A DNA stretch of 64,000 bases from Methanobrevibacter sp. (GTDB taxonomy: Archaea > Methanobacteriota > Methanobacteria > Methanobacteriales > Methanobacteriaceae). The first letter of the stretch is position 1. The number at the start of each line of letters is the position of its first letter. The translations under genes and the position numbers were made by a program. The notes under the pieces are model-generated. The model searched no databases, was not told the DNA's origin, and worked only from the letters and a program-made list of their open reading frames with translations. Shown here piece after piece: positions 7,544-15,425 of the stretch. The DNA lies in the NCBI RefSeq assembly GCF_017427765.1, contig NZ_JAFRSC010000028.1, positions 1-64,000 of the forward strand, given 5' to 3'.

Positions 7544-8626
7544 TCATGATCTTGTTTTAAGTGTGACCGCATTAGCCAGAATCAATGCTCCTATAAATAT
7601 GAATGTTAAAAGTGCCATACCATTAATTGTTCTGTTAAATACAAACATACCAATTAAAGCCTGTGCAGAAAATGCAGATAATGCTCCCATCAACAATACT
7701 TCTCTTCCCAGATATTTCTTGTTGTTTTTCTCTCTTCTTTCTCTGTAAATGGTAAGTATTTTAAATCCGACAAGGAGTGTACCGAGAACAAATACCATCA
7801 ATCCGATAAGACCTAAATATCCGAAGTCAAATCCATATCCGAAAATACCCGGTAGCATATAATCGATTGTATCTTTTTGGTTAACCAATATACCGAAAAA
7901 CATCGGGAAAGGCAGACCAAAGAATAAAACCAGTTGCATCGGCAATGTAATATATCCTTCTGCAAATGCCGTTCCTTCAGCGCCCCAATACGAAGCATTA
8001 GCACTATGCCCAATCAGCTGAATGTTATTCAATACCGTTTTAATACTTGACAAAGAGTACTGTTCAATCCTACCTAATCTTAAAAGTGGAGAGAAAATTG
8101 TCATTCCAGATACTCTTGCAATTACTTCCAATAAAACAAATCCGACACCGGCAGCACCTAAAAACATTAAGATTCTTTTACCGGTTAAAATGGATTTTTC
8201 TCTAAATGATTTGGAAATAATCATGTATCCTATGAATAAACCTAAAATCCATAAAATTAAAAAGGACCTGTGCATTAATCCACCGAATACTGTAATACCT
8301 GCAATAAATAGAATTACAAATCTTCTAAGTGGCCGTATGTCAACACCCGATTCCTTCATCACTTTCAGCGACGCTAAAGCAGTTACAGCACCTAGAAGCG
8401 CAATTGGCCCGAACGGGTGAGTGAATTCCGCTTGACTTGACGATATAATCAAAAGAACAATATCTGCTCCAAAAATAAATGTGAAACCACCTATAATAAA
8501 TAATGATAAAAAGGTAACAACACTTAAAGATAGTGGAATCAAGTTAAGGCAGAATACCATTGTAACAAATAACATTAAGCCTACTTCTACAATTAATTGT
8601 AAATGATTCTGAGCAATTAATAACAT
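7544..8626 (-). CDS. Polytopic membrane protein, about 10 transmembrane helices
   Basis: A 360 aa hydrophobic protein with roughly ten membrane segments and a large extracytoplasmic loop around residues 190-235 (SSIKTVLNNIQLIGHSANASYWG). The layout resembles oligosaccharide polymerases or ligases and uncharacterised methanobacterial membrane proteins, but no diagnostic motif is visible and I do not assign a reaction. It ends 12 bases before the DUF1890 gene, so it may be co-transcribed with that operon. Confidence 0.7.
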   Translation of the reverse strand: MLLIAQNHLQLIVEVGLMLFVTMVFCLNLIPLSLSVVTFLSLFIIGGFTFIFGADIVLLIISSSQAEFTHPFGPIALLGAVTALASLKVMKESGVDIRPLRRFVILFIAGITVFGGLMHRSFLILWILGLFIGYMIISKSFREKSILTGKRILMFLGAAGVGFVLLEVIARVSGMTIFSPLLRLGRIEQYSLSSIKTVLNNIQLIGHSANASYWGAEGTAFAEGYITLPMQLVLFFGLPFPMFFGILVNQKDTIDYMLPGIFGYGFDFGYLGLIGLMVFVLGTLLVGFKILTIYRERREKNNKKYLGREVLLMGALSAFSAQALIGMFVFNRTINGMALLTFIFIGALILANAVTLKTRS

Positions 8627-8664
8627 ATTATAATCACAATTCTATTTAATTTTAAAATTTAAAG

Positions 8665-8737
<73 letters not shown>

Positions 8738-8788
8738 AAAAAATAATTATATCAAATACATTATAATATTTGATATTAGTAATATAAA

Positions 8789-9820
8789 CTATTTACCATT
8801 TTTGGCCAAATCATATAAATTATCAATGATGACTTGGAACAAATCATCTGTTTTCAAATCAATTTTTTCATGGGGATTTACAATAAAGTCAAGAGCTTTA
8901 TCGATTACCTCATTAGTATCGATTGACCTGTACATCAAACCATGATTAATGTAGAATTGGTCAACAGATAATGTTTCTCCAGGATAACATGAGATTACAG
9001 GAGTCTGCAGTAAGGCAGCTTCCCTATTCATAGTTCCGCCAGCACCAATAACCAAATCACATTTTTTAATTAAACTGGATGTATCGACAGGGGGCTTTAG
9101 GATTGAAACATTATCAATTCCTTCAAATATTTCAGCCTGTTCTCTGAATCTTGGTAAAATTAAAATATTTGCGACATTCTTTAACTCATCAACAATCGGA
9201 GAGAGAACTGATTTTCTACAGTCTGCATCAAGATATGATGCTAAAGAAGGTTCCGGCCTCATCAATATTGTTTTTTGATGTTTTAAATCCAAATCCAATT
9301 CATTGAAAACATTATCATTATATTCAAAGCTTTTAAAGTGCATTATTTCTGAAGTTCCATTATATGAAATAATTGTATTCGGGTCAGCTCCGAATTTCAT
9401 CAATTTCCACATGTCGATTATTTTTGGAGTAATAATCCTGTCACATAATGGAAGTGTCAATTTGTTAGCTGCAAGAGCATGTTCGTTGTCTAAAACGTAC
9501 AAACTTGGGATCCCTAGACCAAATGATATTCTAGGAAGCTCAATAGAATGCTTGCTAAGGGCAACATCCACCTTTTCATCATGTATAATATCAACAAGAT
9601 TATAAACTCTTGATGTACTTTCTCTTAGCTTATCATATAAACTGACACCATGCTTTCCAACGGAAATAAAATCGATGTCATACATTTCCATCAATTTATG
9701 GATATCACCAAATTGTCTTGCGGTAACAATTACATCTTCACCTTCGGCTTCCAAATACTTTATTACATCTTTAAAAAACCTTACGTGAGGTGCATTTGAT
9801 ATATCAATCCATACTTTCAT
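8789..9820 (-). CDS. DUF354-family protein (glycosyltransferase-like fold)
   Basis: A 343 aa protein of the archaeal DUF354 family, which shares the GT-B fold of lipid-A-disaccharide synthase and UDP-GlcNAc epimerases. The family start MKVWIDISNAPHVRFF is clear, as are HEALAANKLTLP (about 117) and GAGGTMNREAALLQTPVIS (about 264), a nucleotide-sugar-binding type segment. I chose the ATG at 9820, preceded by AAGGTGG, rather than the TTG one codon upstream. The substrate is unknown; sugar transfer for surface polymers is an inference. Confidence 0.85.
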   Translation of the reverse strand: MKVWIDISNAPHVRFFKDVIKYLEAEGEDVIVTARQFGDIHKLMEMYDIDFISVGKHGVSLYDKLRESTSRVYNLVDIIHDEKVDVALSKHSIELPRISFGLGIPSLYVLDNEHALAANKLTLPLCDRIITPKIIDMWKLMKFGADPNTIISYNGTSEIMHFKSFEYNDNVFNELDLDLKHQKTILMRPEPSLASYLDADCRKSVLSPIVDELKNVANILILPRFREQAEIFEGIDNVSILKPPVDTSSLIKKCDLVIGAGGTMNREAALLQTPVISCYPGETLSVDQFYINHGLMYRSIDTNEVIDKALDFIVNPHEKIDLKTDDLFQVIIDNLYDLAKNGK

Positions 9821-9839
9821 CAAACCACCTTATAAACAT

Positions 9840-10496
9840 TTATAAACTTTCTTTTTTATCTTTAATAACCTGAATAATCTCATCCAATCCAGTTCCTTCT
9901 TTTAAATTGGAAGTAATGATTTTAACATTTGGATTTAATTTTTTAGCATCAGCCACCATCTTATCTACATCAGCGCCTACTGCATCGGCCAAATCTATTT
10001 TGTTAATAATAATAACATCGGAAGTCTGGAAGATAATTGGATGTTTTTCTACAGTGTCGTCACCTTCGGTAACGCTTATTACAACCATTCTCATGTGTGA
10101 GCCTAACTCAAAGTCGACAGGACAGATTAAATTACCAACATTTTCAATAATAACCATGTCCAAATCATCCAACGGCAAGTCTCCAAGTCCATGACCTACC
10201 AAATGTGCATCCAAATGACATTCTTTTCCAGTATTTAAACCTGCAACTGGAACATTGTGAGACTTGATACGTTCAGCATCAAATTTTGAGATGACATCTC
10301 CTGCAATAACACCTATATTATAATCAGTATTGTCAATAATTTCTTCAATTAAAGTTGTTTTACCAGAGCCTATAGCTCCTACAAAATCAACACAAAAAAT
10401 TCCTTTTTCTTCTAAGTTTTTCAAGTTTTTTTCTGCTAATTTTTTATTAGCGTCCATAATATTTTTTTCCACTTCCACATCAGCTATCATATGCAT
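9840..10496 (-). CDS. hypB: Hydrogenase nickel incorporation GTPase HypB
   Basis: A SIMIBI-class GTPase that delivers nickel to [NiFe] hydrogenases together with HypA. The P-loop GAIGSGKTT lies near residues 41-49, the metal-binding GKECHLDAHLV near 95-105 (Cys and His ligands of the G-domain metal site), and NKIDLADAVGAD near 165. There is no His-rich N-terminal nickel store. Start ATG at 10496 follows GGAG by eight bases. It lies 16 bases downstream of hypA. Confidence 0.96.
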   Translation of the reverse strand: MHMIADVEVEKNIMDANKKLAEKNLKNLEEKGIFCVDFVGAIGSGKTTLIEEIIDNTDYNIGVIAGDVISKFDAERIKSHNVPVAGLNTGKECHLDAHLVGHGLGDLPLDDLDMVIIENVGNLICPVDFELGSHMRMVVISVTEGDDTVEKHPIIFQTSDVIIINKIDLADAVGADVDKMVADAKKLNPNVKIITSNLKEGTGLDEIIQVIKDKKESL

Positions 10497-10512
10497 ATTT
10501 TAGTCTCCTAAT

Positions 10513-10890
10513 TTATGTATCATCAGGTTTTTCGATTACAATGTTTTTAACAACAATATCTTTACCATTTAAAATTTCTACTTTTAAACTGTCGCATTTA
10601 GGACATTTAACAAGCGGTGCATAATGGTCACTATCATCAAGAATAGCTACGCCCTTAAAATCACAATCCCCACAATCAATTTCTGCAGGAATATCTTCAA
10701 TATTGATTTTTGCATCTTCCATAATGGTGTTTTCAACCAAGACACCTAACATAAATTGCAATTGTTCAGGATTTATCATAGCCAATCTACCAATTTCAAT
10801 AGTAACTTCAGTAACTTCAGTTGCATTATTACTTTCAGCAGTCTCTAAAACTGCATTAATAATACCTTGAGCCATAGATAATTCGTGCAT
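10513..10890 (-). CDS. hypA: Hydrogenase maturation nickel metallochaperone HypA
   Basis: HypA binds nickel through the N-terminal Met-His (MHELSMAQ) and holds a structural zinc with two CxxC motifs, here CGDC near 73-76 and CPKC near 98-101. It hands nickel to the hydrogenase large subunit with HypB, whose gene follows. The length of 125 aa is normal. The upstream region is shared with a divergent aldo/keto reductase and contains repeated AGTATTA boxes (10973-11056). Confidence 0.96.
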   Translation of the reverse strand: MHELSMAQGIINAVLETAESNNATEVTEVTIEIGRLAMINPEQLQFMLGVLVENTIMEDAKINIEDIPAEIDCGDCDFKGVAILDDSDHYAPLVKCPKCDSLKVEILNGKDIVVKNIVIEKPDDT

Positions 10891-10972
10891 TTTACAACTC
10901 CTAAATAAAACTTAATATTATAAATTTAGTTTTATTTATTAATAAAGCTATTTAATATTTGAAATATATTAG

Positions 10973-11056
10973 AGTAATACTGAATATTAAAAAAAATTAA
11001 CTGTATGTTGCAATCAACAACATTTAAATAATTTAGCAGTATTAAATAGTATTACT
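10973..11056. promoter_or_regulatory. Repeated AGTATTA boxes between divergent hypA and aldo/keto reductase genes
   Basis: AGTAATACT at 10973-10981 is the exact reverse complement of AGTATTACT at 11048-11056. A further AGTATTA lies at 11038-11044, giving two direct copies ten bases apart and one inverted copy. A second small dyad, TGTTG-CAAT-CAACA, lies at 11006-11019. The arrangement suits binding of a dimeric regulator that controls both divergent promoters; no regulator can be named. Confidence 0.35.
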
Positions 11057-11077
11057 TATTACATTTGGAGATACATT

Positions 11078-12226
11078 ATGACTTACAAATCTAAATTCGG
11101 TTTTGGATGCATGAGACTTCCACAAACCGATGAAAATGACCCAACAACTATCGACCAGGAATTATTTACTGAGATGGTCGACATTTACATGGAAAAAGGA
11201 TACAACTATTTCGATACTTCCTATGCATATCACAATGGCGCTAGCGAAGTAGCAATCAGAAAGGCAGTAGTTGAAAGATATCCCAGAGAATCATTTAAAA
11301 TTTGTGATAAGATGCCGACCTGGGCATTGACATCCGAGCAGGACAATGACAAATTCGTCAATGAGATGCTTGAAAGACTTGGAATTGATTATTTTGACGT
11401 GTTTTTCATCCACAATATTAATGTTCCATGGCTGGAAAATGCAAAGAATGCCAAAACTTTCGAATACGTTAAAAAAATGAAGGAAGACGGAAAAGCAAAA
11501 CAGATTGGTATAAGCTTTCATGACAATTCCAAATTATTAAAAGAAGTTTTGGACGAATACGGAGACATTTTAGATATCGTCCAGCTGGAGCTTAACTATC
11601 TTGACTGGGAAGATCCGGCAATCGAAGCACATAAATGCTATGACTTATGTGTTGAACATGGACTTGACGTTTATGTAATGGAACCATTGAAAGGCGGAGT
11701 TATTGTAAACACAAATGATGAAATTAAAAATGAATTTAATGAATTTAATCCGGATAAGTCAATAGCCAGCTTTGCAATAAGATTCTGCGCTTCCCTTGAA
11801 CATGTAAAAATCGTTTTAAGCGGCATGAGCAAAATGGAAGATTTGCTTGACAACTGCGACACATATGACAATTTTGAGGTATTAAGCGATGAGGAATCTG
11901 CATTTTTAGAAAAAATGGCACTGAAACTCAAAGAAAATGTTGCAGTACCTTGCAGTGAATGTGGATACTGCATAGATGCATGTCCTGAGATGATTCCAAT
12001 TCCAGAATATTTCAACTTATACAATACAAGCAAAAACCAGCCTGAATCAGACATCTACAGATTATACTACGATAAATTAGGCGATGAAAAAGTGCCTGCA
12101 GACGATTGCACTTATTGCGGAACCTGTCTTGACCATTGTACTCAAAAAATAGACATTCCAGATAAACTTGAAGAAGTTTGCAGTCATTTTGAAAATGGAT
12201 TCAGTCCTTATGCTGATTTCCCTTAA
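11078..12226 (+). CDS. Aldo/keto reductase with C-terminal ferredoxin domain
   Basis: A 382 aa fusion. The N-terminal TIM barrel has aldo/keto reductase features: GFGCMRLPQTD at residues 6-16, DTSYAYHNG near 48 (catalytic Asp and Tyr) and QLELNYLDWE near 170. The C-terminal 90 residues carry two Cys clusters, CSECGYCIDACP and CTYCGTCLDHCT, for [4Fe-4S] binding. Such fusions are common in anaerobes and probably use ferredoxin or flavin partners; the substrate is unknown. A good GGAG site precedes the ATG. It converges on the helicase gene with a 4-base overlap. Confidence 0.92.
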   Translation: MTYKSKFGFGCMRLPQTDENDPTTIDQELFTEMVDIYMEKGYNYFDTSYAYHNGASEVAIRKAVVERYPRESFKICDKMPTWALTSEQDNDKFVNEMLERLGIDYFDVFFIHNINVPWLENAKNAKTFEYVKKMKEDGKAKQIGISFHDNSKLLKEVLDEYGDILDIVQLELNYLDWEDPAIEAHKCYDLCVEHGLDVYVMEPLKGGVIVNTNDEIKNEFNEFNPDKSIASFAIRFCASLEHVKIVLSGMSKMEDLLDNCDTYDNFEVLSDEESAFLEKMALKLKENVAVPCSECGYCIDACPEMIPIPEYFNLYNTSKNQPESDIYRLYYDKLGDEKVPADDCTYCGTCLDHCTQKIDIPDKLEEVCSHFENGFSPYADFP

Positions 12227-15099
12227 GAAACTCTCATTTTTAATTCCTTAACCATTTCACCATTTTTATTTATTTTTGATGCTTTTCTATAGTATTCAAC
12301 TGCTTTTGGAAATATTCCCGAATGATAATATATCAATCCCATCAATGCAAGTGCATCGGCATTTCTATCATCAAAATTAAGCAGTTTTTCCAGTATTTCT
12401 GCAGAGGTATCCAAATCCCCCTGCACATACAAATCGTATGCCTCTTCATACATTACATCAATATCATCTAAAGAATCTATTTCAACATCTTCTTTTGCTT
12501 CTTTTTGATTATTTGAAAGAAGTACATCCAATTCATTTGCCATTTCATTAGTTCTGTCAATAGCCAGAGCTTTTTTTACAAAATAAAGAGCAATGTCATT
12601 CTGCTGTTGGTCATACAATATTTGACCCATCAGGGCAAGTGATTTAACATGTTTTTTATCTATGGCTAGAATGCTGTTTAGAATATCTTTGGAAGCAGAG
12701 TAATCCTTATTATTAAACAACTCCAAAGCCTCATCAAACAGTCCTTCAACATCATCATCTTCATCTTTCTTGACAACTTCCTCAACGATTTCCTTTTCGC
12801 CAACACTCTTTTTAGAAATTAGCTGAGTCATGTAGTTGAGAATATATTTTGTTGCATTTTTGTGAAGGGGCTTGTTATCATTTCCGCATTTTGGTGAGTA
12901 TATACAGGCAGGACACCCGCTTGTACAATTACAGTTTTCAAGCAAATCAACTGTAGATTTTAACAGATCAACAAATACGTCCACTGCCTTTTCACATATT
13001 CCTATTCCGCCTTCATAACCATCATAAATAAAAATGGTTGCTTCCTGAGTGTCTTCATGATAATTTGTTGAAAGTCCACCTATATCAAATCTGTCACACA
13101 TCGTATGAAGCGGAAACAGTCCAATCAATGCATGTTCAGCGCCGTGAAGACCTCCTGCAAAGACTTCCTCTTCTGCAAACATGTCTTCCAAAGTATCCTT
13201 AACCTGTTTTGGAATTGTAAACCACAATCCTTTAGTTTTAAATTTTAAAGGAGGCAAATCCAAAGGATATGTTCCGATTGATTTGGAAAACTGCATTTTT
13301 TTATATTTATAATAATCTTCACGTACTGTAAGCTCTCCAAAATGAATTGTCAAATTCCCATATTTTGTTCGAGACAGTTTCTTTTCTATGTTGATTTCAG
13401 TTTTATTTAAAACCATAGTGTGATAATCTACGGTTTTTTGGACTACATTAACAAATCCTGACTTCAGATTAACGCTGTTTACAACATAAGTGTCTCCTTT
13501 GTTAATCAAAATCGCACCTTCGTGAGCTTCCCTATAAACCTGAGAGCGCTCCATTGTCTCAAGAAGTCTGCCATTGTTCATAACTTTAAATTCCTGACCT
13601 GAAATCTGGTCAAGTGAATGGTCCAAAGCGGGATTATCATCATAAGGATACATATAATCTCCACGGATGTTTTTATGCAGGTCCTTTTTGGAAACTAACA
13701 CATCCAATATCTTGTCATCAACACCAAAGTATCTTGAAACTTCACCTTTTTTAATTGGCAATTCCTTGGCTGCACAAAGTATATGTGCTTCCTGCAATAT
13801 CGGATTGGTTAAATCAATTATTGCATTTTCATGAGGCTTATCAAAGAAAAATGATGGATTGTTCATAAAATATTGATCAAGCTGGTTTTCAAAAGCAATT
13901 AGAACAGCCAAAGATTTCTGATTGCTTCTTCCAGCCCTTCCTGATTGCTGCCATGTTGATATCATGGTTCCGGGATAACCTGAAATGATTACAGCATCAA
14001 GAGAACCTATATTGATGCCCAATTCAAGCGCATTTGTACATGTTACGCCCAGATATTTTCCACTTTTAAGGCCGTCTTCAATTTCCCTTCTCTCTTCAGG
14101 CCTGTAACCTGCCCTATAAGCAGCAATTCTATGAGCCAATTTTCCCTTAATTTGTGTCATGTCCTTTTTAGCCCACATAGCAATTAATTCTGTGGTTTTT
14201 CTTGAAACAGTGAAACATAATGTCTGAATTCCTTTAAGCATCATGTAAATAAAAATATTTTCAGTTTCCATATGAACTGAAGGTGCATTTTGCATATTAA
14301 CCTTGTTTCTTCTGTAATTTTTAAAAGGATTATACATTATAAAATCCTTCTCGCCACTTGGAGAAGCATCCTCATCAACCAGACTGAACTCCTCACCAGT
14401 CAATCTGTTTGCAAGTTCCAAAGGATTTGCCAAAGTTGCTGATGACAATATAAACTGAGGATTGGAACCGTAAAAATTAGCTATTCTTTTCAATCTTTTA
14501 ATTAAAAATGCAACATTTGACCCGAATACACCTTTATAGTAATGTGATTCGTCTATTACAATATATTTTAAATTTTTATAAAATCTGGTCCACTGATGGT
14601 GCCATGATAAAATCAGATGAAGCTGATATGGATTTGTCAGTACAATCCGAGATTTGTCCCTGATTCCTTTTTTGTCTTCTCGGGGAGTGTCTCCATCATA
14701 GGTTCTTGGTTTAATATCAATTTCAAGCTCCTTTTCAAGGTTTTCCAAAACATGCAACTGATCATTTGAGAGAGCTTTTGCAGGATAAATGTAAATAGCT
14801 GTTGCTTCCATATCATCAATCATGGTTTCCATAATTGGTAAATTAAAAGCCAGGGTTTTACCGGAAGCTGTTGGAGTGGTAATAATAACATTTTCATTAT
14901 TTTTAATTGCCTCATAGGTTTCTGCCTGGTGTTTATATAACTTGACACCCCTTGAATCCAAATACCCTATAATTTTTTCATTTAAATTGTCAACTTTTTT
15001 AAAACTGGCTTTTTTTGCTGGTATTGTCTCAACATGAGCAATATTATCCCTATATCGGACATCATTTTTAAACATATCAATATTGTTGGGCTCAGACAT
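12223..15099 (-). CDS. DUF1998 DEAD/DEAH-box helicase (MrfA-like) fused to C-terminal TPR repeats
   Basis: A 958 aa superfamily 2 helicase. Motif I is TPTASGKTLAF (near 76-86), motif II DESH near 180, and motif VI QSGRAGRSN near 395. After the helicase core comes a DUF1998 region with a Cys-rich metal site, NCNCTSGCPACIYSPKCGN (near 735), as in MrfA/YprA and Hrq1-type helicases. From about residue 785 an acidic linker leads to two blocks of TPR repeats to the end. MrfA acts in mitomycin-type lesion repair in Bacillus with the nuclease MrfB, whose TPRs are instead on the nuclease. A YprB-like nuclease is at 40892. It is transcribed away from the uvrD-like gene. Confidence 0.9.
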   Translation of the reverse strand: MSEPNNIDMFKNDVRYRDNIAHVETIPAKKASFKKVDNLNEKIIGYLDSRGVKLYKHQAETYEAIKNNENVIITTPTASGKTLAFNLPIMETMIDDMEATAIYIYPAKALSNDQLHVLENLEKELEIDIKPRTYDGDTPREDKKGIRDKSRIVLTNPYQLHLILSWHHQWTRFYKNLKYIVIDESHYYKGVFGSNVAFLIKRLKRIANFYGSNPQFILSSATLANPLELANRLTGEEFSLVDEDASPSGEKDFIMYNPFKNYRRNKVNMQNAPSVHMETENIFIYMMLKGIQTLCFTVSRKTTELIAMWAKKDMTQIKGKLAHRIAAYRAGYRPEERREIEDGLKSGKYLGVTCTNALELGINIGSLDAVIISGYPGTMISTWQQSGRAGRSNQKSLAVLIAFENQLDQYFMNNPSFFFDKPHENAIIDLTNPILQEAHILCAAKELPIKKGEVSRYFGVDDKILDVLVSKKDLHKNIRGDYMYPYDDNPALDHSLDQISGQEFKVMNNGRLLETMERSQVYREAHEGAILINKGDTYVVNSVNLKSGFVNVVQKTVDYHTMVLNKTEINIEKKLSRTKYGNLTIHFGELTVREDYYKYKKMQFSKSIGTYPLDLPPLKFKTKGLWFTIPKQVKDTLEDMFAEEEVFAGGLHGAEHALIGLFPLHTMCDRFDIGGLSTNYHEDTQEATIFIYDGYEGGIGICEKAVDVFVDLLKSTVDLLENCNCTSGCPACIYSPKCGNDNKPLHKNATKYILNYMTQLISKKSVGEKEIVEEVVKKDEDDDVEGLFDEALELFNNKDYSASKDILNSILAIDKKHVKSLALMGQILYDQQQNDIALYFVKKALAIDRTNEMANELDVLLSNNQKEAKEDVEIDSLDDIDVMYEEAYDLYVQGDLDTSAEILEKLLNFDDRNADALALMGLIYYHSGIFPKAVEYYRKASKINKNGEMVKELKMRVS

Positions 15100-15425
15100 A
15101 ATATCAGCTTAATTAAATTAACATTTATATTTTAAATGACTATAATATTTAAAATATTCGTTATTTTCAAAATTAATATTATTAGAAAAATAGGATTATG
15201 ATAAAAGTTAGGAATATTTCATTCCCAACTTATTAATACATATTATGGAAGAATTTTACCCCCATAGATATATATTTGAATTTTTATAATTTATAATGTT
15301 TATTCATGTATAAATTGAAATAAAATCAATCAAGCTTTATAAATATTACTTTTCACACGCTCTCTCATTTATTTTATAAATGGGGAAAACAAATAAATTA
15401 ATTATTATACACCAAGAGGGAAAAA
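15100..15425. other. Divergent intergenic region between two helicase genes
   Basis: No gene is visible here. Two TATA-like TTTATAAAT boxes at 15336-15344 and 15373-15381 are well placed for rightward transcription of the uvrD-like gene, and AGAGGG at 15415-15420 is its ribosome binding site. A stem-loop GTT-A-GGAAT/ATTCC-C-AAC lies at 15207-15229, a possible operator or RNA hairpin. Confidence 0.45.
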
